From NCBI GenBank assembly GCA_001600175.1, contig BCJC01000001.1:4387652-4451651 (forward strand): DNA of 64,000 nt, read 5' to 3'. Position numbers and translations under genes: made by a program. This DNA is from Erythrobasidium yunnanense. Taxonomy: Eukaryota; Basidiomycota; Cystobasidiomycetes; Erythrobasidiales; Erythrobasidiaceae. A model generated the notes under the pieces. It was not told where the DNA came from. It searched no databases and was given only the letters and a program-made list of their open reading frames with translations. Shown here in pieces: positions 21,601 to 32,947 of this stretch (the first letter of the stretch is position 1; each line of letters starts with the position of its first letter).

Positions 21601-23713
21601 CTCAAGCTCGTGGCGAAATCTACCTCGATGACGGGGACTCTTTCAATCACGAGACAGGCGAGTTCATATGGCGGGAGTTTAAGCTCTCAGGCGAGGCTAG
21701 CAAGACCTTGACCTTGACAGCACAAGACCTGGTGTCAAGATATGCTGGTGATAACGAGGCCTTCAAGAAGTCCATTGCAACCTACAACTCGAAGAATGCC
21801 TTTGCCGAAAAGATCTCACCCGTGAACATCGATGATATCGTCGTCCTCGGTCTGTCATCTAGACCAACGTGTGTAAGGCAGACAGGTACAGGCGCTGGTA
21901 TCGCATTCGATTGGCAAGATGGCTTAGCGAGCAACGCTGGAAGCCGCAAGAACGGAGCTTCAGCGAGTATACTGCACGTCAGATCTGCTGGCCTCCCTGT
22001 CACGGAAGACTGGCAGTTGGACATCCTGTTTGGCAAGGATGTTGTGTGCGAGCCGCATAGGTCCGTCACTATGCCAGCCAAGCTCGTTGACCCTACCTGC
22101 CCCAAGGCTGGACAAGCCAGGTGCGAGAGTGCAGGTCATATGTCAGCATGCATACTACTCTCCCGCGTCAATGATGGTATCTGCGACCCCGAGTGCTGCG
22201 ATGGCTCAGATGAGACAGATGGCAAGGTACACTGTCCTAACAGATGTGCGGAGGTGAACAAGGCATACCGAGCTGAGAAGGACGAAGAAGCCAGAATCAG
22301 GAGAGTAGGCAGCAAAATTAGGAAAGATTGGTCGAAAGCCGGCTTGAGAGACAAAAAGGCGATCGAGAAAAACATCGAAAAACTGAAGAACGAGCTTGCC
22401 GGCTTGCAGGAGCGCGAGACGCAGCTTCGCGACGTCCTGGACAAGGTCGAGAAGAGTGAAGCTTCCGACATCGAGCGCAAGAAGGCCAGTCGCGTCTATC
22501 AACGGATCGGAGAGCATCAAACAGCTATCCAGTCACTTCGCAAGCATCGAGCCTTCTTGCAGAACCAGATCGGCGAATTGTCTACACTGCTATCAGACCT
22601 GAAGAAGTCTTTCAATCCAAATTACCAAGACATGGCTGTTCTCGGATCCGTTCGAGCTTTCGACGACTGGAAACGCAAGAATGGCTACGAAGTTGCAGAC
22701 GGTCCAGCTGTTGGTACTGATGCTGGCAGTGCTGCAAGCGAGCTGGATGCAGATGCAGATCTCGCTGTAGCCAAAGCAGAGATTCAGCCTGTCGAGGTCG
22801 ACTTTGACGATCTTTCCGATGAGCATCTCAGTACCTTTGAGCAAGAAGACATCCTCGCTCTACTGTCTGAGTATGAGACGAATAAACAAGCACAAGCTGC
22901 TAATCTGCGTAAGCTTAATATTGTAGCAGACCGCTCAGCAACGGACTGATGTACGTTTATCTTGGGTCTCATAGCCTTCAGGCTGGAGGAATATCTGCCA
23001 GACGCTTTACGTCCTCATTACGATCAGGCTAGAAAGGGACTTCTCGATACTCTCGCCAACTTTGGCATAATTTCCAGGACTGTCATTGAGCAAAGCGAGC
23101 GTCCAGGTAAGGCGGTTGTTGCACTTACTCACTTTCATCACATCTGACGGATTATACTCGCACAGATATCAGTAAAGCCCGATCATCACATCAGACTGCT
23201 GAGAGTGCGCTTCGTGATGGACAAAACCGCTTGACCAAAGAAGAAGAGGCTCTCGCTAGAGACTGGGGCAAGGATTGGGAATGGAAGAAGCTTGACGGCC
23301 AGTGTATCTCGAAAGACACTGGAGATTACACCTACGAGCTCTGCTGGTTCGGCAAGGCCTCGCAAAAATCCAATAAAAGCCACGGCAACACCAATCTTGG
23401 GTGAGGCCGCTTTCAGCATTCAGTTATGGTTGCAATTGACTGATTTTTGCGGTATTCCAGCAAATTCGCCCAATGGGACCCTGATGCACCAGCTGGTTCT
23501 TCAGAGTACTACCGCACCCAAATCTACTCGGATGGTCAGCGCTGCTGGAATGGCCCAGACCGTTCAGTGATCGTAGACCTTGAATGCGGTACCTCGAATG
23601 CGCTGCTAAGCGTAATCGAACCCGAAAAGTGCACCTACCTCTTCAAGGTGCAGACACCGGCTGTCTGCGATGAAGTACATGTAGAGGAGCCGATAGGCAA
23701 GAGTGAGTTGTAG
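18619..23713 (+). CDS. fused ER glucosidase II: alpha catalytic subunit (GH31) plus beta lectin subunit in one gene
   Basis: Thirteen exons rejoin in frame (18619-19324, 19391-19487, 19545-19992, 20046-20336, 20387-20428, 20484-20585, 20645-20843, 20901-21144, 21199-21340, 21390-22908, 22975-23106, 23166-23400, 23461-23713), giving 1469 residues. A signal peptide precedes KRHDFKTC, the alpha-subunit start. The GH31 core has the nucleophile in [13 protein letters not shown] (about residue 525) and the acid-base Asp in [10 protein letters not shown] (about 600). The single long exon 21390-22908 then passes without a stop into beta-subunit sequence: an LDLa repeat ([16 protein letters not shown], about 1016), a coiled coil (about 1047-1167) and an acidic stretch. 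The MRH lectin domain (about 1350-1455) keeps the Gln (GQC), Arg (NGPDRS), Glu (EPEKC) and Tyr of the mannose site. The C-terminus is Lys-Ser-Glu-Leu, close to an ER retrieval signal. Glucosidase II trims glucose from N-glycans. The first LDLa repeat and signal peptide of a normal beta subunit are missing. Confidence 0.9.
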
Positions 23714-24061
23714 AGCAGTACATCGACGCATAATGAAACGGAAGTGAAAGGTGCAACCAAATATCGGGGATCTTCTGACCAAAGAGCTACCTCATGCGCC
23801 TGACAGCGACATCGCCAATGCACCGCGCGTTCACAGCTTGAGTAACTACTGCTGAATAGCATATACTCTTGAATATCAGAGCTCTACCCTTTGACCCGCA
23901 GAATAAGGCGCAGCGCCGTATCGCTTGGCACTACTTATTTGCAGACACCAACCGAGAGAGACAGAAACACATCCGACAGCTTTGCATTGACTGCATAGCT
24001 ATTGTAGCTTGGAAGGAGACGCCTTTTCTTTCGCTGCTCGTACCGCTACAGACACGCGGTA
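23714..24061. other. intergenic between glucosidase II fusion and TVP38-like gene
   Basis: These 348 bases separate two genes on the same strand and contain no recognisable gene or site. A GTGAGT overlapping the preceding stop (23703-23708) could be a cryptic donor into this region. Confidence 0.45.
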
Positions 24062-26516
24062 ATGGCCCAACAACACCACCCGTACGCGTACTCTGGCCAT
24101 CCGCAGGATTTTAGCGAGTCGACAGCGTCGCTCTTCAGCCATCATAAGGGGGAATCGCGGTTCGACAATGGCGCAAACGACGACGACTATGCTGCTGGCC
24201 GTTATGCTGGGCAACCGGGAGCAGTGAACGGTTTGGGCAGCTTTCAGCAGCAACAATCGCAAGCAAAGGCGCAGGCGCCGCAACAACATGCAGCTGCTGC
24301 AAGTATGAGCGTAGTGGATCTTGCGGCAGCAACGTACGAACCCAAGGGCGACAATGTCAGAGTCAAAGGTCAGCCTAGGGTGTTCAAGACGGCTTTTGGC
24401 GATTTCATGTGGAAAGACCTTTGGAAGAGGTCTATGTGGAAGTATTGGATTGGCGCGCTCCTCTTGATTGGAGCTCTCGTCGCCGCGTCGCACTACCACG
24501 ACGACTTCATCAAATGGTTTGAACCGCACGCCAAGACAATACGCGACATTCCTGCTGGTTTTATGATCTGGGTGTTAGTCTACCCTCTTACATCAGTCTG
24601 AACCAGTTCGCTGACCCAATCGAGCAGCGGGATCCTCTTTGTGATATCCTTTCCGCCCTTGGTATGCTGTGCTCTTTGGTCTTTCCTCCATGTGTCAGGT
24701 CTAATCATCCTTTTACTGCAGTTCGGTCACGAGCTTGTGTGCATAATATGCGGTACGTGGCGCTCCAAATTGTTAGATACATCAGCAGCAGACTGAAATC
24801 GCGATCTGAACAGGCATTATATACCCCTTCTGGATAGCCTGTGGGATAGTCGCCTTGTACGTGGACCCAAGTACGCTCGTCGGGTGTCTGGAAATGCCTG
24901 ACGTTGCGACTGTGTCGACAGAGGCACTATGCTTGGCGAATGGGGAAACTACTTTGTTTTCCGCTACGCGTGCACGGCGCGGACTAAAAAGATGGAAGAA
25001 ACAAACATAAACTTTGCCTGTATAGCAAGAGTCATCCGGGAGGGCGGTTTCTGGATCGCTTTCTGGGCGCGTTTGTCGGCGCTGCCAGGTCATCTCACGA
25101 CACCAGCCTTTGCTGCTACAGGAGTGCGCCATCTTTACTACATTTGAACTCTCGTAACTCCGCTTATTCACATATTCGTCGCCAACAGATGTCCATCTGG
25201 ATCTTCACCATCACAGCCATCATCACGATGCCCAAGCAGCTTATGGCTGTCTATCTGTGAGTATTTGGTCTCGTAATAGGGTGCCGTGCTTAGCTGACAT
25301 CTCTGTATAGCGGTTCGATCTTCGGAGAGTGCGTTGAGCGTTTGCATAGCCTCCATTACCTGACATGACAGCTGAAAATGCCTGTTCCACAGCGAGAAAC
25401 CGCCAGGTATCACAGCAGAGAAGGTCTTCGAATGGGTTGTCCTGGGTGTAACCTTCATCGTCACGATCTGGGCGGCTTGGTTCATCTATAAGCGAATGGC
25501 AAAGGTCAGACCTCTAGTCATTGCGGAGAGAGAGTATGTTCGCTTTGCTGTCTTCAATGTGACATTTGGCTAAGTAGTGTCCAAACAGAGAGAAGCAGAT
25601 CGCTGCTGCTGCGCTGCTGAATGGCGGCATTCCACCTCTACCTGGTACAGGCGCGAATGACCTGAATCAGAGCACGTCAAGCTCCTTCTCGAGTCCAACA
25701 AAGAAGCAGTATAGAACCTCTCACCACTCGTCTGGGCAGCGTTGGCCATTCGCGAACGGTAACGACGCCAAGCTTGAGGAAGGCCAGGTAGATGCCTCAA
25801 GCCCGCTCGTCAGCAAGATGGCACCACCTGCAGGGTACGGCGAAGATCAGCATTATCAGTCTGAGCAAAATCCGGGCCGTAACTATGCAGGCCAAGGGGC
25901 GGGATTCGCTTCGTCTTCCGAGGTTGACCTACAACAACACCATCAGCGATATAACGATGGTCGGCAGCAAACGCCCCAATATCAGAATGCTCAACAGCCG
26001 CTGTACGATAAGCAGCAGTACCGGCGGGAGTCAGCAAGGCAGAGTCAGGGGAGGTTACTAGACCCGCGGCTGCAGCCTGAATTGCATTCTACGCCTGAGA
26101 ATGCTCCTCAGTCGCAGCAGGGAGAGCAGGACTACTATGCTTCAGGGAGACCACACGATAGGCAATCGGGCCAACGGCCTATAACGACAGTTGGGCAGAC
26201 GCAATATCACTCAAACTCGGCCAACAACGCATATTACCACTCCGACCCGCCGGCGAGCAATAGCAGGCGTTACCATACAGGATACGGTGAGGGCGCGGAA
26301 AGTGCTCAACAAATGGCTTCACCGGATCAGCCGAGCTACCCTCCGTCTCAAGGACCTCCGCGGTATCATTCGTCTTATGACGAGCGGCCGAATGCACAAA
26401 GTCGGAATCATCAGTATCCCCAAGACGATCACTATTCGAATACCGTAGATCCAGCCAGCCAAGCGGGTCTACGCTTCCCGGAGCCATACGACCGCAGCAG
26501 ACACGGCCGTCAATGA
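24062..26516 (+). CDS. TVP38: TVP38/TMEM64-family (VTT/DedA-type) Golgi membrane protein
   Basis: Nine exons (24062-24573, 24628-24661, 24722-24752, 24814-24856, 24922-25123, 25189-25256, 25311-25328, 25393-25533, 25589-26516) give 658 residues. After a Gln-rich cytosolic region is a membrane segment (YWIGALLLIGALVAASHYH), then the VTT domain. That domain shows FPPLFGHELVCIICG, the conserved GTMLGEWGNYFVFRY, and FWIAFWARLSALPGH followed by TTPAFAATG, plus further helices up to about residue 375. The family comprises multipass Golgi/endosome proteins; the DedA fold is implicated in lipid scrambling or transport. The last about 300 residues are a disordered Gln/Tyr/Ser/Pro-rich tail, much longer than in yeast Tvp38. 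Exons of 18 to 43 bases lie inside the membrane domain. Confidence 0.8.
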
Positions 26517-26885
26517 TGTAGCTTATCATTACCACTGTCTTTGACCTGTACACTCCCAATCTGTCTCTCATCTTTCCTCTCGTCTCTATAAACCTTACAA
26601 AAACCTGTTATACTTGCATAAGTACTGTTGATGTACAAATACACGGACAATACGAATTTCCCTTCTTCCCTATCCCTTCCTGCGTACTGATTACACCCCT
26701 CCTATATCTCCTTTCCGAGAGCAGAGTGCATAGAGCCTCTGGTGACAACTAGGCATATGGCATTCCAACACACTGAATGGACCTCTTTCCCCTTGTGTGG
26801 CATCGCCCGCTTATGACCCGTTCTAAAATCCGTCTCTGTGCAGGCGCTCAGCTCGACTGTTCACCACTCAGGAGTATCTCATAAT
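26517..26885. other. intergenic before the GT61 gene
   Basis: This 369-base pyrimidine-rich spacer holds no gene. It should include the terminator of the TVP38-like gene and the promoter of the GT61 gene. Confidence 0.45.
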
Positions 26886-28697
26886 ATGGCTTGGAATTCC
26901 GGACATAATCGATACGCTTCGATAGCCTCTATCGCCAGCTCAGACTGGTTACCAGACAAAAGTTCCCCTTCATCAAATGACACTCTCTACCGGATCGCTC
27001 TGGCCAAAGCTACTGGGCGGACCCCCATTCGAGTTCTGCTCTCCCTGCTTGGACTCACAACTGTTCTCACTGCCTCGCTGGGATTAGGTTTTGGAGTTCC
27101 AAGCCGCAATTGGAGGCAAGGGCATCAGGTACGACTGACATCTGGTTTAAGGAAGCCGGCTGAGTTGTAGTCGCCCATATAGACGCTTATTCTTGACCGA
27201 CATCGACAGGAAAGTCTCGTCAATGAGACTCTGCAGTATCGAACAGCTCGTGATGGTCGTCTGACACTCTACAATGTTTCCTGGATCAACGATGACCAAG
27301 AGCCTCGACATCTCGAACTATGCTTGATAGAGAACATATGCGTGCCAGACCGTCCTCGAGGTCGGCAAAACAGCACATACTACCTCCTGGCAAATAGGGA
27401 TGAAGCAGATCTAACGGGCCATCGAGATGACGCGGTCGCAGCCTTCCGAACATGCATGCATAGATACGGGAATCAGCATGATCGCACCCTGGGTTTGACC
27501 AATCTCCGCGCACACAAGGGCGAAGTAAGATGGGTGAACGGAAGCACATTTGGCTTCCTCAAGGACGAGCTCGACAACCATCCCGCAGCATGGACGAGGA
27601 TCTGGTCTACCTTTCTGAGCGCCAGTATACGAGCTTGGCCTGTTCTGCGGGAAGCAGGCGTCCGCTCCGACCATTTCTTCGACCAATATCAGGTGAGTTG
27701 GCTCTTTCTGGCAATATCATACAGATACGGTGAGCTGAAGGCTATGCCATAGCTCTTCGAACAAAGCTATCAGCTCAATGGCTGGCAGCAATTCATAATG
27801 GAGACAGCAACTTCTGCAGCCCGAAAGACCTGGCCTGGTGCACAACTTGGCGCATTGTTCCATCCTCAAGTCATTCCACACTCCTCTGGCAAACATCAAT
27901 GGCAAGCAAGCCCAAGGTGGATGGACGAGAGCCAATTCACCTCTAGCAAAGGCGAATTGACCTGCTACGAACAGATGATTGTCATACCGAACGATCGTCA
28001 ATACTTCCAAGGTAGGAATGATGCTCAATACTTCCGGAACGAAGTCAGTATGCTCCAAGTCAAAGCAACGGAAATCAATCTAATGTACTATGTACAGGCC
28101 CTACAGCTCCTGAACATTCCTTCATACCGTCAGACGCCCTGCAAGCGCAAAGATCTGCGAATCCTTCTTTTGGAGCGTGACAGACCACTCTGGAACGAAG
28201 CTGCCGTGATCAAGTCTATGGGCGACAGCGGTGCCGCAAATATTGTCATCGACAGCGTTGATGAGAGTGTACCCTACTACAATCAGGTCGAACTCTTCTA
28301 CAGCGCCGATATCATCGTTTCCGTCCATGGTTCACACCTGCAGAACCAGCATTTCATGCAGCCTCACACGCACATCATAGAGATCTTCCCTAAGAACTAC
28401 TATCATTCTGAGCAACTGAATCTGGCACACTGGACGAGTGTGAACATCGCTCAGCTCACGAACAGCACCTTCCCTTCGGAGAAGACGGTAGATGCAGTCA
28501 AAGACCCGCATCTGTCGAAGGCGTATCACAAATGCCTGAAGCAGTACGAGGTCTATCCTGATGCGGAGCAGTGCATGGCGCACAAGCGGTGCTACGATCC
28601 TTGTCGGTCTCTGGGAGCACAAGCGAATATGGAAGAGTTTAAGGAAGCTTTTGAGCATGCGGTTTCGGCCTTGACATATGCACCTCATTGTAGGTAG
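26886..28697 (+). CDS. glycosyltransferase family 61 (GT61, DUF563-type)
   Basis: Three exons (26886-27128, 27210-27692, 27753-28697) encode 556 residues. A cytosolic tail of about 50 residues precedes one anchor (VLLSLLGLTTVLTASLGLGF), so the enzyme should be a type II Golgi protein. The C-terminal half has the GT61 signature: RILLLERD, then ADIIVSVHGSHLQNQHFMQP followed by HIIEIFPK. In other GT61 enzymes this region reads HGAGLTN and lies near the active site. GT61 members include plant xylan arabinosyl- and xylosyltransferases and animal EOGT, using UDP-sugars. Here the usual Gly-Ala-Gly is Gly-Ser-His, so specificity may differ. The enzyme is a member of the glycan gene set in this window. 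Its 3' end converges on Arp10. Confidence 0.8.
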
Positions 28698-28779
28698 TAG
28701 GAGGGCTCGGTGGTAGTGACAACAACATGTACAAATGACTGCTTACTACGGTCTGCCCGGAAGCCAGTGTGATGCTCGC

Positions 28780-30528
28780 CTACTCTAGACTCTGCCGCGA
28801 CCAATCGCCTATACTCTGCCCAGCCAACTTAACCGCTTCTAAAGATTCTTTCGTCCATTCTTCAGTACCTCCAGACTTGAGTGCGCCGACCAAGCTGGCT
28901 CCAACCCAAGGCAGCAGAGATCGTTCCCAGCAAAAATCGGATGCAGCCTCTCCAGATACTTCTTCTGAAGTCAGGTCGCTACTCTGACTGGGGACAGCGG
29001 TGCTTGTCTGCCGAGGAACCGTGTTCTTGTGGCTCCCGCTGTTGAGTACATGAATGTTTCGTGAGAGACCTCGCAAGGCTATATACCGCTTCTCGCGGTG
29101 AAGCAGAGTATGTAGACAGTTTTCGAGCCGCAGAGGAAAGCCAGGAACCATACTTCCACCGCCGGTGATCAGGATAGTCGAGATCATGACCTTGCGCAGG
29201 TCGATAGGCAGCTGCGACAACGGGTCAGCTGGAGCCCCTTTAGGCGCGACATAGGCAGGACTATAGCTCACCTTGAGTAGTGTCTCAAGGATTAGTTCAG
29301 GAATAGACGGCATATCAATGTCGCCCGAAGAGTCGAAGAATACATCGGTACAAGCGTGCCGTAGCCAGCCTGGCAGTGTCAGTGTGCCGCCAGCCAGGCG
29401 CATAGTGAGATCACTAGCTTCTTCCTGCTGTAGATTCTCTTGTCCACTCCGATATCGCTGCTTGAGCTTGCTGTGTAAGTATTCTTGCCACGCTACGTCT
29501 GACTGATCTACGTCGTCCGAGGCAAGGTCCGCGAATGCATCGCTATTTATCCGATGTTCTGCACCATGCTGCCATGACAGGTCATCGTCTGCTGTATCTG
29601 GCTCGACGAAGCAGGCCCGAGTCTTGATCTCTTCGACTACAAACGGTGTAAGAACAGTATCTGGGACAGGACTGACAGGCTGCCGCTGGACAGAAGTAGA
29701 AGTAGAGGAAGAAGGGATGTAGATGGCGAATCTGCTCAAGAGAGCTCGAAGGTGCCGGCTCAAGTGCTTTGAGGCTATAGGTGTCGTTCGACAATGGGAG
29801 AAGAGCGGTCTAGATGAATATATCTGCGGGGTAACGCACATTAGCCAGATACACTATAATCAGGGTAGGCCAAGACCTACAGGAAGCAGACACGTCTCCA
29901 AATTGCCCACATCCAGGACGAGCCCTGTGATTCTGCCCAAGGAGAGCAAGCTGCACAGTGGTGCGCATGCAAACGAGAGAGAGGGTACGCTCAGGAGCTC
30001 AAGACAGGTGTTTGCGATGATCTCCTTGACATGTACGGGAAGCATTGGGTTCTCGAGCAGGATGACCTTGCGTGCTTTCGGGTCTGTCATGAGCTCGCTG
30101 GGAGAACGACAGTTGAGGGATACAAGAAACATAGACATTAGATGCAACCTGAACCTCGACATTCAATCGACCTACTCATAATAGACCCTCCTGATCCATC
30201 GCTTGACCTTGCTCTGCAAGCGCTTGATCTCTGCAGTACTATGACATTCCGTAGACCATAGTTCTCCCTCTCCTACATCAAAGACAGCCCTCGGCGCAGA
30301 TTCACCACTGAACCCGACTTTCCAGACGCGCGATCCAGGATCCAGCACTACACGGTCTTCTGCGCCATACAGGGAGTGTCGAGATCGTGCAGAAGATGTG
30401 CTGGGAATGGCGAGAAGATCGGACGCTCGGGCTGTCGCTGGTGAAGAGCGAGGTGAAGATGTAGACGCTGCTGAACCCGATGAGACAGCGCGAAGCCCCG
30501 CGCTCCCTGACGCCTGTCGAGCGCTCAT
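28780..30528 (-). CDS. ARP10: actin-related protein 10 (dynactin pointed-end complex)
   Basis: Four exons (30176-30528, 29881-30097, 29272-29823, 28780-29211) give 517 residues. Actin-fold features are VVLDPGSRVWKVGFSGE near the N-terminus, GLVLDVGNLETCLLPIY in the second phosphate loop, SRPLFSHCRTTPIASKHLSR, and KLPIDLRKVMISTILITGGG followed by SMVPGF. This combination matches Arp10/Arp11 of the dynactin complex, which supports dynein-driven transport of nuclei and vesicles. The N-terminus carries about 50 Ser/Ala-rich extra residues, and an insertion of about 60 acidic residues lies in the middle. Assignment to Arp10 rather than another divergent Arp is likely but not certain. Confidence 0.75.
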
Positions 30529-30799
30529 TCAGAGCTTGAGAACCTAGACCGTCCCAGCTTGCAGAGGTTTCAGCAGTCGAGGCGAAGATTGCCTGGGCAA
30601 ACAATGAATGCGAGGCAACGAACGTGCATCAGAGGTAGCAAGCAGGCTCTGCTCAAGTCTTGATTGACGCATATCTCGCAATGCCCGAACGAACTGTCCA
30701 TTCCATTTCTCGCTCTCTGTCTGCTTTCCCCACACTACTATACTCACGCCTCCAGATACTGAGATACAAATCTAATTTACATTGATTCTGGCATTCTTT

Positions 30800-32211
30800 T
30801 CACTGCTCCAGCTCCTTCATCCAGTAGAGCAGCATTTGGAGATATACCAGATGGCCTACATGCCCAATATGGATCGAATCTCGATCTGCGGAGCGCGCCA
30901 ATATACACATCAGGACCCGCTACAGCTGGGAAAAAAGATCCGACGACAACTCACAATCTCCTTGGTATCCCTGCAACACGCGCCCGAGGTCGAAAGGCTG
31001 AATCCCAAATTTCGGAATCACTTGGCGGACGACGGTATTGAGTTGCTCTCCTTTGTTAATAGCGTACGGCGTGCGTTCTGTATGTTCTGCGTCTTTCGGC
31101 AAGTCCGCCGGCCACCTATCACAAATCCCGACAAATCAGCCTTGATCCCCTCTCTTCTCAGAAAGCAAGAAAGCTCGAAACGTACCAGAACCCTTTATCG
31201 GCTTTTGTGATATGTAGCAGGCGAAAGAGTTTGATAGCGTGCGGGAAAAGCTCTTCGGCCAATGTGAGGGTGCTATGTAGCTGAGTCCGGATCTTGCTCA
31301 AGTACTCGAAGTCGAGATTCTCGTGCACTGGCAAGTTGGCTTTCGCTCGTTCTACATTGACGACGTTGAGGTCCCACATTCTGCAAGTGAGACAGCATGC
31401 TTTAGCCAGGTTCTGATATTCAGGGAAGCAGGGTAGCCTACTGCTGATGCATGAGAATTATATCCGGCTTGACTGCTGCCCTCTCCAAACTCCTCGCTAT
31501 AAGCTTGTACCTCGCTTCGAGGGTTCTAGAGTGTACGCCCGCCAAGCTGTGGTCAAAAGTATCTTCCGTCGACGTGCTTCCATAGATCATGAATGTCCAT
31601 ATCGTCGAGTTGCCAAAGAATGATGGTAATTGGCAGTGATGCGAGTCTGCTAGCTTGTTGTTTCCCGGTACCGCGAGATCGACGGGGACTCTGAATTTCC
31701 TCAAGGAGCGCGTCCCGCCTAGCATGTCGCAGATATCGTCTGACGTGCCTCTATCCACGCTGTCGCCCAGCAGGACGAGTGTCTTGTTTGTAAAGAAGCT
31801 GAAGTGCTTCGACTTCTTTGCTTCATTCGCGAAACTGTTGTCGGTGAGCGCTTTCTGCCAGTCCTGCAGGATATCGAACCCATCTCCTAGTCTGATCTCT
31901 TCCTCCAGCCCAGTCATTCCCTGAGATTCCAACTCATCCCAGTGCTGATAGGGTATCCAGCGAGCTTGTCGAGTTGATGCTTTGATATTCCGATCGATCT
32001 GGAGCATCCCTGGACCTGCATAGTAGTCTTGCTTCGCTGACTTCGAAGCGTACGAGGGAAGATGCTTGCGTAGGAACTCGGGAGATAGATGGAAGCTGGG
32101 AACTGCGGGAACGTCTAAGAGGGAAAAGCATAGAATGGTGGATGCGAAAACGGCGGCCAGCCCGACGAGGATGGTCCGTGAAGGAGCTTGCGGCGAAGAC
32201 AGGTAGTGCAT
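30800..32211 (-). CDS. PC-esterase/SGNH-type glycan O-acyltransferase or esterase (copy a)
   Basis: Four exons (31442-32211, 31186-31380, 30955-31115, 30800-30885) encode 403 residues. The N-terminal anchor is TILVGLAAVFASTILCFSLL, predicting a luminal catalytic domain. The block LVLLGDSVDRGTSDDICDML holds the Gly-Asp-Ser nucleophile motif. Near the C-terminus is YRDSIHIGHVGHL, containing the Asp-x-x-His pair that completes the triad in PC-esterase/TBL-type enzymes (compare plant TRICHOME BIREFRINGENCE-LIKE proteins and fungal Cas1). Such enzymes add or remove O-acetyl groups on wall or capsule polysaccharides. The paralog at 32948-34507 is head to head and exactly as long. The substrate is inferred only from context. 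Confidence 0.7.
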
Positions 32212-32947
32212 TGTATGTGGTGGTGTCTATCAGTAAGGGAGGATAATCGCTTCTGCGTAAGGGAGTCTTGGAGAAATCGCAGCTGCGCATGACTGCGTAT
32301 TGATGTTTACTGCTGTTTGGCATTTGTTGTTCATTGCGTGTAAACATTGTCAGGGTATAACATAGCTCTTAAGGCAGGCATGTTGTTGTTGACGCGCGCG
32401 TTGATGAGGCATTCCATCCGACGAGCATGCCCGTGTCTTCTTTCTTGCTGCTGCCGATTTGAGTCTGAGTTTGTCATGGAATGGGGAATGCTGCACTACT
32501 ACTCTGTCATACTGCCGAATTACCGGTACTATTTGAAGCATGTCGACATCCCCCGCCAAGTCAAACTGTCAAGAGCCAACCTAGTCGACCTCGAATCTTG
32601 TTCAATCGACCTCCGAGGCTCCGAGTGCAGGTCTAACGATGGTTTCAGCTCTAAGACTGAATTATTAATGACACTAGTCTGGCATGGCATGTCGACGCAA
32701 ACTCAACTGTAATCTCAGTCTCTCCTCCTCGCAAAGAGGGTGCCTTGACGACGAAGGACGTGATGGCGGAACGGAGACAACAAACAAACAATGACCCAAT
32801 ATACAAATACAATCACGCTAGTGGTGTTTGCGTGCTGCGAAGTCTGACTGCTGAAATCCCGTCACCTTCTTCCGAATTCTCATCCTTTGATCAGAAGAAG
32901 CTGAACTCACACTCACTCATCATCTTCTACTTCTCCTCATTGTCACC
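32212..32947. promoter_or_regulatory. shared divergent promoter region of the two PC-esterase-like genes
   Basis: These 736 bases separate the start codons of the two paralogs. No gene is supported. A bidirectional promoter is likely from the layout, but I see no defined motif. Confidence 0.4.
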
